This document shows positions 15,771-23,553 of a stretch of DNA of 64,000 bases, one piece after another (within the stretch, counting starts at the first letter, position 1; the number at the start of each line of letters is the position of its first letter). The stretch is from contig NZ_BSDI01000032.1 of NCBI RefSeq assembly GCF_027923225.1, positions 135,132 to 199,131 on the forward strand, in the 5' to 3' direction. Both the position numbers and the translations under genes were made by a program. The notes beneath the pieces were generated by a model. It saw nothing but the letters and a program-made list of their open reading frames with translations. It was not told the origin of the DNA and ran no database searches. This DNA comes from Phytohabitans aurantiacus. GTDB lineage: Bacteria > Actinomycetota > Actinomycetes > Mycobacteriales > Micromonosporaceae.

Positions 15771-18320
15771 TTATGAGGTGGTCAGGGCCATCGGGCCTAG
15801 GAGCCAGGCGTCGTCGCCAGCGGTCGCTGTCAGCGACGCGGACCCCGAGATTCGTGTACTGAGACGGCGCGCGTCCGTGCCGAACGTGTGCCACCCGTCC
15901 GGGGTACCCGACGCGCGGCTGGCCGCCACGTTGTCGCCGAGCGACCGCCCACCGAGAGTCACACGATCGCCGGTCAGGGTCCGGTCGCCCTCCCAGCCCA
16001 CGAACCCGACCTGCGCCGCGCCAGGAGCCCCGAAGACCGGCGCCGTGAACGACTGCCCGCGTGCCAGCGCCGTGAACCCGTCGAAGACCGCCACGGTACG
16101 CGCCGGACCATCACCCCGTACCACCATGAGCAGCGTCCAACCACCGAACGCGTTCATGCCGGTCCGGAACGCTCCCGCATCGACGGCCACCCACCATCTA
16201 CCACCGCGCGAGCCGCGGACGAGGCCGGTGACGTCGGCGGTCGCCTGGTACGCGCCGCCTTCGAAGTCGTCGTCCGTCGTCCGGTCCACGCGGTCGGCGC
16301 TGATCATCGTGTACTCGGACGCGCCCGGCCCGCGCAGCCGGGCGGCCACCGTGGCGGGTGGTGTGCCGGAACCGGCCCAGTAGAGGCCCGCCCATACAAC
16401 CGACCCGGGTACCGCGATGTCGGCACCGCTCACCATCGAGCCGTACGGGACGCCGGCTGGCGCTTCCGGATCGGCGTACCGGGCCATGCGGTGGTCGCCG
16501 TTGTCACCCGGCCGCGAGCCCGCGCGCACCGCTGTGCAGGTGAGCGACAGAGCGCCGCAGGACAGCAGCGAGTTGCCGCCGACCGCGACGGTGGCTGGCA
16601 GGGAGCCGGCGAAGGCCGCGGCGAGGCCGCCATCGCGTACGCCGATCGGTGCGACCGCCGTCGTCGTACTGGCGCGGGGTGCGGTGAGCCGGACCCGTGG
16701 GGTACCCGCCGCGGTGCCCGAGACGGTGACCGGCAGGTACCCGCGGGCTGTGGCGCCCGGCTTCAGTGACGTACGCGTACAGCGGATGCGTCCGGCGGAC
16801 CCGGCGCAGCGCCACCCGCCGCCCGGCGCTCCCTCGCGCAGCGCGACGCCACCGGGCACGGTGACCTCCGCGGTGAGCGGGCCGGTATCCGTCGCCCCGA
16901 AGCTAGGCAGGGCGCTCCCGCCGCCTGAGCCGCCGCCGGGAGGGGGCGCGGAACTGGCGCTGGATCGGCCGGCGTGTGTCACCGTCAGGGCCAGCACCGC
17001 GGGGCGGCCGCGCACGAGGGTGCCGACAGGTTCCAGGCGGGCTTCCAACGCTGCGATCGGCTGGGCCGGTGAGCGCGAGGGGGTCGCGGGCGACGACTCT
17101 GGTGGCCGGGTCGGATCGGGTTGCGGCGTCTGGGCTGGCGAGGGCGGCGGGGCTGCGGGGGACGGGGCGGGGGCCGCTTCGGTCGGTGAGGGCGCGGCCT
17201 CCGGACGCTCGACCGGCGAAGGCTGGCCGGTGAGCACCAGCGCGATCACCACGAGGCTTGCCGCCACGGCACCGCCGCCGGCCACCGCCTGCGTCGACCG
17301 CTGGCGCACCAGCTTCCGGACGACGGCACCCTTCCCGCCGCCACCGAAGCCCCCGGCACCGCCCGCGCCGGCCGAGCCCGCGCCCGTCCCAGCCCCGCCT
17401 GCACCAAACCCGGCGCCAGCCGCGCCTGTCCCAGCCGCGCCCGCGCCTGTCCCAGCCCCGGCCGCGCCGAATCCAGCTCCAGCCGCGCCCGCGCCGGTCG
17501 CGGCCGTCGTGCCCAGGGCAGCCGCTGCCGCGGTGGTGCCGGCCGTGCCGAGGTACGCCGCCGCTGGGATTCCGAGCAGCACTGGCACCAGGATCAGGCG
17601 CAGCGCCGAGTTGACCTCGTCCAGTTCGACGAAGAGCAGGTGGCACGGCCCGCAGCCGGACAGGTGCTCACCGACCCGCCGGTTCTCGCGGCGGGACAGG
17701 CCACCGCGGACATGGGCGCCCAGCCGCTCGATCGCCCACCGGCACTCGTCGGCGGGCTCGGTGGCGATGTGTTCGCGCAAGTAGTTTTCGCGCAGCCGCT
17801 CCCGTGCCCGGTACGCCATCGCGGCCACACCATTGGGTGTCAGGCCCATGAGCGGCGCGACGGCCGACGGCGGGTCGCCTTCGACTTCGGTGTGCCACAG
17901 CACCGTGCGCCACCGTTCGGGCAGCTTGGTGAAGGCCCGCGCCACCAGGGCGTGTTCCAGTTTGCGCTCGGCGGTGTCGTCGAACGGTACACCCGGGGCG
18001 TGGATCGCCGGGTCGTCGGTGACGTTCTCGCGTCGCGCCCGCCGCTGGCTGTCGTAGAAGAGTCGCCTGATCGTGGTGACCAGGTACGGGCGGAAGGCCA
18101 CGTCGGGGCCGCCGCCGTCGCGGAGGGTGCCGAAAAGCTTGGCGAACGCCTCCGCCACCAGGTCGTCGACCTCGGCCGGGTCGCGCGCGAGGGCACGGGC
18201 CACCCGCCGCGCCGGCTCGAAATGGCGGCGGTACAGCGCTTCGAAGGCGTCGTGCGCGCCAGCGCGTACCGCGGCGATCAGCTCCGGGTCGCTGGGTTCA
18301 CCGTCGTATCCGTCGGTCAT
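15771..18320 (-). CDS. membrane-tethered ECF sigma factor fused to zinc-finger anti-sigma-like module and surface beta domain
   Basis: 849 residues. Residues 12-100 are sigma region 2 (L-Y-R-R-H-F-E-P-A-R-R, V-D-D-L-V-A-E-A-F), residues 125-185 region 4 (L-P-E-R-W-R-T-V-L-W, T-P-N-G-V-A-A-M-A-Y-R-A-R). At 199-206 H-L-S-G-C-G-P-C matches the H-x3-C-x2-C zinc motif of anti-sigma factors. A hydrophobic segment at 221-241, an Ala/Gly-rich stretch (about 241-320), a second strong segment (about 336-355), a Pro/Ser linker, and beta-rich modules to the end follow. The last 200 residues (V-V-W-A-G-L-Y-W-A-G, G-W-T-L-L-M-V-V) resemble a domain of DUF11-type surface proteins. One polypeptide thus appears to hold sensor, tether, anti-sigma and sigma, recalling ECF groups with C-terminal extensions (ECF52/53). 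The ATG at 18320 fits the sigma family start. Confidence 0.85.
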   Translation of the reverse strand: MTDGYDGEPSDPELIAAVRAGAHDAFEALYRRHFEPARRVARALARDPAEVDDLVAEAFAKLFGTLRDGGGPDVAFRPYLVTTIRRLFYDSQRRARRENVTDDPAIHAPGVPFDDTAERKLEHALVARAFTKLPERWRTVLWHTEVEGDPPSAVAPLMGLTPNGVAAMAYRARERLRENYLREHIATEPADECRWAIERLGAHVRGGLSRRENRRVGEHLSGCGPCHLLFVELDEVNSALRLILVPVLLGIPAAAYLGTAGTTAAAAALGTTAATGAGAAGAGFGAAGAGTGAGAAGTGAAGAGFGAGGAGTGAGSAGAGGAGGFGGGGKGAVVRKLVRQRSTQAVAGGGAVAASLVVIALVLTGQPSPVERPEAAPSPTEAAPAPSPAAPPPSPAQTPQPDPTRPPESSPATPSRSPAQPIAALEARLEPVGTLVRGRPAVLALTVTHAGRSSASSAPPPGGGSGGGSALPSFGATDTGPLTAEVTVPGGVALREGAPGGGWRCAGSAGRIRCTRTSLKPGATARGYLPVTVSGTAAGTPRVRLTAPRASTTTAVAPIGVRDGGLAAAFAGSLPATVAVGGNSLLSCGALSLTCTAVRAGSRPGDNGDHRMARYADPEAPAGVPYGSMVSGADIAVPGSVVWAGLYWAGSGTPPATVAARLRGPGASEYTMISADRVDRTTDDDFEGGAYQATADVTGLVRGSRGGRWWVAVDAGAFRTGMNAFGGWTLLMVVRGDGPARTVAVFDGFTALARGQSFTAPVFGAPGAAQVGFVGWEGDRTLTGDRVTLGGRSLGDNVAASRASGTPDGWHTFGTDARRLSTRISGSASLTATAGDDAWLLGPMALTTS

Positions 18321-18470
18321 CACACGGACCAACGCCCACGCCCCGAGCGTGTCACGGAGGTGTCCGTTTAATCCGGTTAGTGAAATCGCGTCATGATCGC
18401 GTACCCCGGCTGTCGTCGTGATGGCGGGCGAACGCCCGCAATCGAACAGAGCGCGAGCGGGGAGCCGACG

Positions 18471-18845
18471 ATGGGTATGGACGGCGACCGGTGGCTGTCG
18501 GCAAAGGCAGCCGAACGGCGGGCGAGGACGAGCTACCGCCACCGGACGGACGCGGTGATGCTGCGCGAGGCGTGGCGCGCCGGTGTCCAGGAGATCGGGT
18601 ACGCGCCGCCGGGCGACTGGTGGACACCGGCGGTGGACGCGTTGACCAGGGCGATCGTGCAGGGGCGGGCGCCCGAGCCGCCTGCGGCCCAACTCGGACG
18701 GGAACGCGCGGCGGCCGGCTGGACGGTCGAGCAGGCGCTCGGCGACCTGCGCCTGCTGTACCGCCTCCTGCCCGCCGGCACGCCCCCGCCCGACGTGGTT
18801 ACCGCGCTGGTCGAGGCGGCTGGCAGCGAGGGCACCAGTACGTGA
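18471..18845 (+). CDS. hypothetical helical protein
   Basis: 124 residues, alpha-helical and Arg/Ala-rich. No domain is confidently recognised; the stretch around L-G-R-E-R-A-A-A-G-W-T-V-E-Q-A-L-x-D-L resembles N-terminal helical regions of some actinobacterial GGDEF proteins, a weak similarity. The ATG at 18471 follows GGGGAG; the longer frame from 18393 lacks a good start signal. It is divergent from the sigma factor, and its last 47 bases overlap the 3' end of the convergent nei-like gene. Confidence 0.55.
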   Translation: MGMDGDRWLSAKAAERRARTSYRHRTDAVMLREAWRAGVQEIGYAPPGDWWTPAVDALTRAIVQGRAPEPPAAQLGRERAAAGWTVEQALGDLRLLYRLLPAGTPPPDVVTALVEAAGSEGTST

Positions 18846-19599
18846 TCCGCTCGCCCTGCTCGCGCATCTTGATCAGCGTGCCGCACCGCCGGCACGGCTG
18901 GCCACGCCGGCCGTACACGTAATTGGCCTCCGTCTTGCGCAGCGACCCCGTCGTGGTCTGGAGCCAGCGGCCGCGGTTGGACGCGAGCATCCGCTGCGCG
19001 AGCGCCACCAGGCCGGGCAGGTCGGGTACGTCGCGGACCGCGGTCCACGGCTCGATGCCGCGCACAAACAAGACCTCGCACTTGTACAGGTTGCCGATGC
19101 CGGCCAGATTCCGCTGGTCGAGCAGCGCCTCGGCGATGGCCGTGCCGGGGTGGAGCCCGATGCGTCGGGCCGCCTCGGCGGGATCCCAGTCGGTGCCGAG
19201 CAGGTCGGGGCCGAGGTGGCCGACGAGCGTTTCCTCTTCGGCGGTGGGCACCAGCGCCAACTCGTGCAGGTGGTACCCGACGGCGACGGCGTCAGCCGTT
19301 CGCAGTACCGCGCGGATCAGGTGCGCCGGACGGGCGGCCCAGCGCTCACCCGGCGCGTATGTCCGCCAGGCCCCGTCCATGCGCAGGTGCGAGTGCAGCG
19401 TGAGCTGTCGCGTGCCGTCTTCGTCGCGGACGCGCAGCAGGAGGTGCTTGCCCCGGCTGCGGGACTCCAGGACGGTCCAGCCGACGAGGCTGGCGGTGGC
19501 GAGTTGGGGTACCCGGAAATCCGACGCGGTCAGCCGGCGGCCCGCGAGCGCGCGGTGCAGCCCGCGCGCCGTGTTCCAAACGGTGTCCCCTTCCGGCAC
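18799..19599 (-). CDS. Fpg/Nei-family DNA glycosylase
   Basis: 266 residues. Catalysis in this family uses the N-terminal Pro exposed after Met removal, followed by Glu: P-E-G-D-T-V-W is present. The GTG at 19599 is therefore the correct start, not the ATG two codons upstream, and GGGAGG lies 8 nt before the GTG. The helix-two-turn-helix segment (L-L-D-Q-R-N-L-A-G-I-G-N-L-Y) and the C-terminal zinc finger (P-C-R-R-C-G-T ... Y-W-C-P-R-C) are intact. It excises oxidised bases; the P-E-G-D-T form is typical of actinobacterial Nei2. Its RBS lies inside a 13-bp hairpin. Confidence 0.92.
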   Translation of the reverse strand: MPEGDTVWNTARGLHRALAGRRLTASDFRVPQLATASLVGWTVLESRSRGKHLLLRVRDEDGTRQLTLHSHLRMDGAWRTYAPGERWAARPAHLIRAVLRTADAVAVGYHLHELALVPTAEEETLVGHLGPDLLGTDWDPAEAARRIGLHPGTAIAEALLDQRNLAGIGNLYKCEVLFVRGIEPWTAVRDVPDLPGLVALAQRMLASNRGRWLQTTTGSLRKTEANYVYGRRGQPCRRCGTLIKMREQGERITYWCPRCQPPRPAR

Positions 19600-19634
19600 G
19601 CTCATATCCTCCCGCCGGCGAGAGGATATGAGCG
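19599..19634 (-). promoter_or_regulatory. hairpin enclosing the nei ribosome binding site
   Basis: CGCTCATATCCTC (19599-19611) and GAGGATATGAGCG (19622-19634) form a perfect 13-bp stem with a 10-nt loop. In a minus-strand transcript the 3' arm contains the GGAGG and the first base of the GTG start. It may terminate the upstream protease transcript, hide the nei RBS, or both. Confidence 0.65.
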
Positions 19635-19647
19635 CGGAGGGGGCGTT

Positions 19648-20367
19648 TTATGCGGGGAGGCCGCCGACCTGGGTGTTGATCCAGGAGCGGATCGACGGGA
19701 GGTCGCCGTAGATCGACGGGCCGGTCGCGCACGTGGCGTTGTTGTTGCCGGCGCGGCTGGTGGCGCCGATGAGGTTCCAACGCCCGTTGATCATCCGCAC
19801 CTGCGGCCCGCCCGAGTCGCCGTAGCAGGCGCCCGCGTTGCCGTTGGTGTTGTTGGTGCAGATCTCGCCCGGCCCGTTGATGCCGATGCACCGGCTGTCG
19901 GCGACGATCGACGTGTCGAGCTCGTTGGCGACGGTGGGCGCTGAGCCGCAGCCGCGGTTCGGGCACGTGATTCCCCAGCCGATGATCCGCGTGGCGGTGC
20001 CGACCGCGCCGGACGTCGTGGGGATGGGTGCCGGCGCGTGCGTGACGTTGCCAGCCAGCTGGAGCAGCTTGACGTCGATGCTCGGGTTGTTGACCGCACG
20101 GGTCACGCCGATCACGGTGCCGCCGCTGGTGCGGTTGACGCTGCCGACGCGCACGGAGCTGGGCGTGGGGCAGTGCTTGGCGGTAACCGCCCAGTTGGCC
20201 TTGATCAGCGAACCGGTGCAGCCCGACACGTACACCATGAACGAGTAGTTCTCGGTGGCGGGCCGCCCGTTCACGACGTACGGGCCGATGTCGGCGCTGG
20301 CGGCGTTGGGTACGGCTACGCCGAAGGCCGCTAGTGCGAGTACGAGGAGCAGCCGGAGCGATTTCAT
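19648..20367 (-). CDS. secreted trypsin-like S1 serine protease
   Basis: 239 residues. Signal peptide at 1-24 (L-L-L-V-L-A-L-A-A-F-G then A-S-A). The chymotrypsin fold shows the triad: His in V-T-A-K-H-C, Asp in S-I-D-V-K-L-L-Q-L, Ser in C-Y-G-D-S-G-G-P. The activation site differs from classical trypsin (V-V-N-G-R-P-A in place of I-V-G-G). Disulfide partners are visible (S-G-C/K-H-C, C-P-N-R-G-C). GGAAAGGA precedes the ATG. Extracellular proteolysis is the likely role; substrate unknown. It lies directly upstream of nei on the same strand. Confidence 0.9.
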   Translation of the reverse strand: MKSLRLLLVLALAAFGVAVPNAASADIGPYVVNGRPATENYSFMVYVSGCTGSLIKANWAVTAKHCPTPSSVRVGSVNRTSGGTVIGVTRAVNNPSIDVKLLQLAGNVTHAPAPIPTTSGAVGTATRIIGWGITCPNRGCGSAPTVANELDTSIVADSRCIGINGPGEICTNNTNGNAGACYGDSGGPQVRMINGRWNLIGATSRAGNNNATCATGPSIYGDLPSIRSWINTQVGGLPA

Positions 20368-20472
20368 GGTCGCCGTCCTTTCCCGGTGGGATTGGGGTGC
20401 CCCGACCATATCGATTGACTGGCATATGTGGATGCATATCGAACTCGCCCTACCACTGGGCGATGAAACAGA

Positions 20473-21258
20473 ATGAAGGTCATGACCGGAGTGGCGGAAA
20501 CAGACGTGGAGATCGCCACCGTCGCCGAGCGGCCCGAGTGGGCACCGATGCTGGGCCAGCTCGACGGATTCTGGCCGGCGTTCATGTCGAACGACCCGAC
20601 CGCGTGGTTCTACTACGGCTACCACGTGTCCGCGTACCCGGACTTCGTGCTCATCGCGGTCGACAGCGCCACCGGCCAGCCGATGGCCAAGGCGCACTCG
20701 GTGCCGATCGCCTGGGACGGCGACCCCGACGACGGGCTGCCCGACGGCGGGTGGGACTGGGTGGTCCGGGCGTCCGCGTACGACCGGCTGGGCGGCGGGC
20801 AGCCCACGATCGTGTCAGCCCTGGAGATCCTCATCCGGCCCGACCTGCGCGGCACGGGCATGTCGGGGCGGATGCTGGCGGCGATGCGCGACAACGCGGC
20901 CAAGCACGGCTTCGAAGACCTGGTCGCGCCGGTGCGCCCCAACGGCAAGCACCTGCACCCTGACATGCCGATCGACGAGTACGCCAGGTGGACCCGCGAC
21001 GACGGGCTGCCGGTCGACCCGTGGCTGCGCGTGCACGTGCGCGCCGGCGGCCGCATCGTCAACGTCGCGCACACCAGCATGGTCATCCCGGCCCGCCTGG
21101 AGCGCTGGCGCGAGTGGACCGGGCTGCCCTTCGACACCAGCGGCGCGGTGCGGGTGCCGCAGGCGCTCAGCCCGGTGCACTGCGACGTCGCGCAGGACAT
21201 CGCCGTCTACGTCGAGCCCAACGTCTGGGTGCACCACCGGCTCACTTCGTCGAGTTGA
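20473..21258 (+). CDS. GNAT-like N-acetyltransferase family protein
   Basis: 261 residues. The acetyl-CoA-binding motif A is visible: E-I-L-I-R-P-D-L-R-G-T-G-M-S-G-R-M-L, followed by an alpha-helix and a beta-strand (L-V-A-P-V-R-P-N). The rest, including D-M-P-I-D-E-Y-A-R-W and W-L-R-V-H-V-R-A-G-G, is typical of a large uncharacterised actinobacterial GNAT subgroup. Substrate unknown. An alternative ATG lies three codons downstream at 20482. The 3' end overlaps the convergent SAM hydrolase gene by 17 bases. Confidence 0.7.
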   Translation: MKVMTGVAETDVEIATVAERPEWAPMLGQLDGFWPAFMSNDPTAWFYYGYHVSAYPDFVLIAVDSATGQPMAKAHSVPIAWDGDPDDGLPDGGWDWVVRASAYDRLGGGQPTIVSALEILIRPDLRGTGMSGRMLAAMRDNAAKHGFEDLVAPVRPNGKHLHPDMPIDEYARWTRDDGLPVDPWLRVHVRAGGRIVNVAHTSMVIPARLERWREWTGLPFDTSGAVRVPQALSPVHCDVAQDIAVYVEPNVWVHHRLTSSS

Positions 21259-22030
21259 TCCGCACCACGTCACCCGGTGTCACCGAGAGCACGACCGCGG
21301 CGCGCCCACCGTTCACCGCCACCGCTGCCCGGCCGGACGAATCCGAGTACACGATCAAGCCGCCGGGGGAGGCCTCGGCGAACGTGCCACCGCGCACGGC
21401 GCGGACCCCACCGACGCGCAGCGTCGGCCCGAGGCCGTCGAGCGCCTCGCCGGGCGCGGCGAGCTGCACGTTTCCGAACCGGTCGATGGTCAGCACCTCC
21501 GCCTCCAGCCAGCCGTCGCCGACCGCGACCACCGGGTCGGGCAGCCGCACGAGTTTCGTGGCGTCGACGGGCGGGCCGGCGTCGGTGAGCGGCGCGCCTC
21601 GCGCGAGGCGGGCGGCCACCGGCGCGAAGACGTCGCGACCATGGAACGTGCGCGAGACGTCAGGCGCGAACCACTCCGGATTCGCAAGCTCGACAACGGC
21701 TTCGAGCCCGCCGAGCGCATCCGCCGCCCACGGCAGCAGGCCGTTGTCAGGGCCGACGAGCAGACCACCGGGCGTGCGCGCCGCGATGCCCCGCCGCGCC
21801 GTGCCCACGCCAGGATCGACAACCGCCACGTGTACCGCCGGCGGCAGATGCGGCACCGTCTGAGCGAGCACCGCGGCACCCCGAGGCACGTCGCCGGGTG
21901 CGACCGAGTGCGTGACATCAATGACGCGTACCTGCGGCGCGAGCCGTGCCACCACACCGTGACATGCGGCAACGAACCCGTCGGAGAGTCCGTAGTCAGT
22001 CGTGAAGCTGATCCAGTCGTAACCGGGCAT
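21242..22030 (-). CDS. SAM hydroxide adenosyltransferase (DUF62 family)
   Basis: 262 residues. Opening I-S-F-T-T-D-Y-G-L-S-D, then H-S-V-A-P-G-D-V, V-V-D-P-G-V-G-T and the C-terminal D-R-F-G-N-V-Q-L are hallmark motifs of the SAM-dependent chlorinase/fluorinase superfamily. Non-halogenating members hydrolyse S-adenosylmethionine to adenosine and methionine; nothing here points to halogenation. The ATG at 22030 has a TAACGT box exactly 6 nt upstream, indicating a leaderless transcript divergent from the LLM oxidoreductase gene. Confidence 0.88.
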   Translation of the reverse strand: MPGYDWISFTTDYGLSDGFVAACHGVVARLAPQVRVIDVTHSVAPGDVPRGAAVLAQTVPHLPPAVHVAVVDPGVGTARRGIAARTPGGLLVGPDNGLLPWAADALGGLEAVVELANPEWFAPDVSRTFHGRDVFAPVAARLARGAPLTDAGPPVDATKLVRLPDPVVAVGDGWLEAEVLTIDRFGNVQLAAPGEALDGLGPTLRVGGVRAVRGGTFAEASPGGLIVYSDSSGRAAVAVNGGRAAVVLSVTPGDVVRINSTK

Positions 22031-22036
22031 GCCAGA

Positions 22037-22042
22037 ACGTTA
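22037..22042 (-). promoter_or_regulatory. -10 box of the leaderless SAM hydrolase transcript
   Basis: On the minus strand TAACGT is followed by 6 nt and then the ATG at 22030; there is no Shine-Dalgarno. It forms a divergent pair with the box at 22078. Confidence 0.5.
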
Positions 22043-22077
22043 GCGGTCGATCGCTGCTCGTGTCCGCCCGGGTTGGT

Positions 22078-22083
22078 TAGGGT
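22078..22083 (+). promoter_or_regulatory. -10 box of the leaderless LLM oxidoreductase transcript
   Basis: TAGGGT (TANNNT) ends 7 nt before the ATG at 22091 with no ribosome binding site between. Confidence 0.5.
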
Positions 22084-22090
22084 TGATCAC

Positions 22091-23020
22091 ATGCGGCTGT
22101 GTGTGTTTATCGAACCCCAAGAAGGCGCCACCTACGATGACCAGCTCAAGGTGGCCCTGCGCACGGAGGAATGCGGCTTCGACGGGTTCTTCCGGTCCGA
22201 CCACTACCTGGCCATCATGGGCGACAACGGCCAGCCCGGCCCCACCGACGCGTGGGTGACGCTGGGCGCGCTCGCCGTGCAGACCAGCCGCATCAGGCTC
22301 GGCACGCTCGTCAGCTCCGCGACGTTCCGGCTGCCGGCGCCGCTCGCGATCAGCGTCGCGCAGGTCGACCAGATGAGCGGCGGCCGGGTCGAGCTGGGGC
22401 TCGGCGCCGGCTGGTACGAGCCGGAGCACACCGCGTACGGCATCCCGTTTCCGCCGATCGGCGAGCGGTTCGACAAGCTCGCCGAGCAGCTGGCGATCGT
22501 GAAGGGCCTGTGGGCCACCCCGTCGGGCGAGACGTTCAGCTTCCGCGGTGGCCACTACGACCTGTACGACTCGCCGGCGCTGCCGAAGCCCACGCAGATC
22601 CCCGGCCCGCCGGTCATCATCGGCGGTGTCGGACCCAAGCGCACTCCCGCACTTGCCGCCAAATACGCCGACGAGTACAACGTGGCGTTCCGGCCCGTCG
22701 ACGTGACCGCGCAGGCGTACGAGCGGGTGCGGGTCGCGTGCGAGGCCGAAGGTCGCGAGCAGCCAATGGTACTGTCCGTCGCCCAGACTGTCGCATGTGG
22801 ACGTACCGCGGCGGAGGCGCGCGCCCGCGCTGAGAAAATCGGCCAGCAGCCCCCGATCTTCGGCACGCCCGACCAGGTCGTCGACCAGATCGGGCAGTAC
22901 GCCGCGCTGGGCGCATCGCGCTTCTTCCTCCAGGTCCTCGACCTGGCCGACCTCGACCACCTCGACGTCCTCGCCAGCGAGGTGGCCCCACAGTTGGCGG
23001 CATCAGCGGTCCCTGGGTGA
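22091..23020 (+). CDS. LLM-class (F420-dependent type) oxidoreductase
   Basis: 309 residues of the luciferase-like TIM-barrel family. Visible: F-F-R-S-D-H-Y-L, A-L-A-V-Q-T-S-R-I-R-L-G-T-L, G-G-R-V-E-L-G-L-G-A-G-W-Y-E, P-P-V-I-I-G-G-V-G. The G-x-G-A-G-W-x-x-x-E segment and short length match actinobacterial F420-dependent members, but FMN cannot be excluded by eye. Substrate unknown. Start ATG at 22091 immediately after the leaderless -10; the long upstream frame extension overlaps the divergent SAM hydrolase and is not coding. Confidence 0.87.
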   Translation: MRLCVFIEPQEGATYDDQLKVALRTEECGFDGFFRSDHYLAIMGDNGQPGPTDAWVTLGALAVQTSRIRLGTLVSSATFRLPAPLAISVAQVDQMSGGRVELGLGAGWYEPEHTAYGIPFPPIGERFDKLAEQLAIVKGLWATPSGETFSFRGGHYDLYDSPALPKPTQIPGPPVIIGGVGPKRTPALAAKYADEYNVAFRPVDVTAQAYERVRVACEAEGREQPMVLSVAQTVACGRTAAEARARAEKIGQQPPIFGTPDQVVDQIGQYAALGASRFFLQVLDLADLDHLDVLASEVAPQLAASAVPG

Positions 23021-23102
23021 CTGTGTGCATTCAAGGGCAGACATGTAGTGATGGTTGTGACTAGACTGCTCGCCGGGAGTCCTATCCACGGGGAGGCTTG
23101 GG

Positions 23103-23549
23103 ATGACCTCGGCGCCGCGGCATACGACCACGGGCAAGCAGGCAGATCTGGCGCAGCAGTTGACCACGGAGCTCGCGGCGCAGCTGCGTGATCTTCGGAG
23201 ACGCACGGGTAAGAGCCTGCGCGAGTTGGAGCGGTCCACGCTGAGCAGCGACTCGTCGCTGTCGCGTTACCTGGCCGGTCGCGCGTTGCCGCCCTGGCAG
23301 GTGGTCGCCGCGCTCAGCGAAGACGGCGGCGGCGACAGCGCCCGGCTCCACGACCTGTGGAGCCGGGCCCAGCAGGCTCGGGCGACGGCACGGATCGGTG
23401 ACCAGACGCCGCCCGGTGACCAATCTCCACAATCGACAGTGGTGTCGGAGACCAGTGCCCGGCGGCTTCCGCTGCGCTGGCTTGTCGCGCTCGCTGCGGT
23501 CGCTGGCGTGGTGGGTGTGCTCGCCCGGCGGCGCTTCGCCCGCGCCTGA
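23103..23549 (+). CDS. XRE-type HTH protein with C-terminal membrane helix
   Basis: 148 residues. An N-terminal XRE helix-turn-helix (about 18-85; L-R-D-L-R-R-R-T-G-K-S-L-R-E-L and S-L-S-R-Y-L-A-G-R-A-L-P-P-W) precedes a flexible linker and a single membrane segment near the end (L-R-W-L-V-A-L-A-A-V-A-G-V-V-G-V-L followed by R-R-R). Such membrane-anchored HTH proteins are common and poorly understood in actinomycetes. GGGAGG precedes the ATG. Its stop is 4 nt from the GTG of the DyP gene, so the two form an operon. Confidence 0.75.
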   Translation: MTSAPRHTTTGKQADLAQQLTTELAAQLRDLRRRTGKSLRELERSTLSSDSSLSRYLAGRALPPWQVVAALSEDGGGDSARLHDLWSRAQQARATARIGDQTPPGDQSPQSTVVSETSARRLPLRWLVALAAVAGVVGVLARRRFARA

Positions 23550-23553
23550 CGCC

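Noticed and set aside
21242..22030. Fluorinase or chlorinase
   Set aside because: Sequence has the general DUF62 motifs of SAM hydrolases and no halometabolite genes are nearby.
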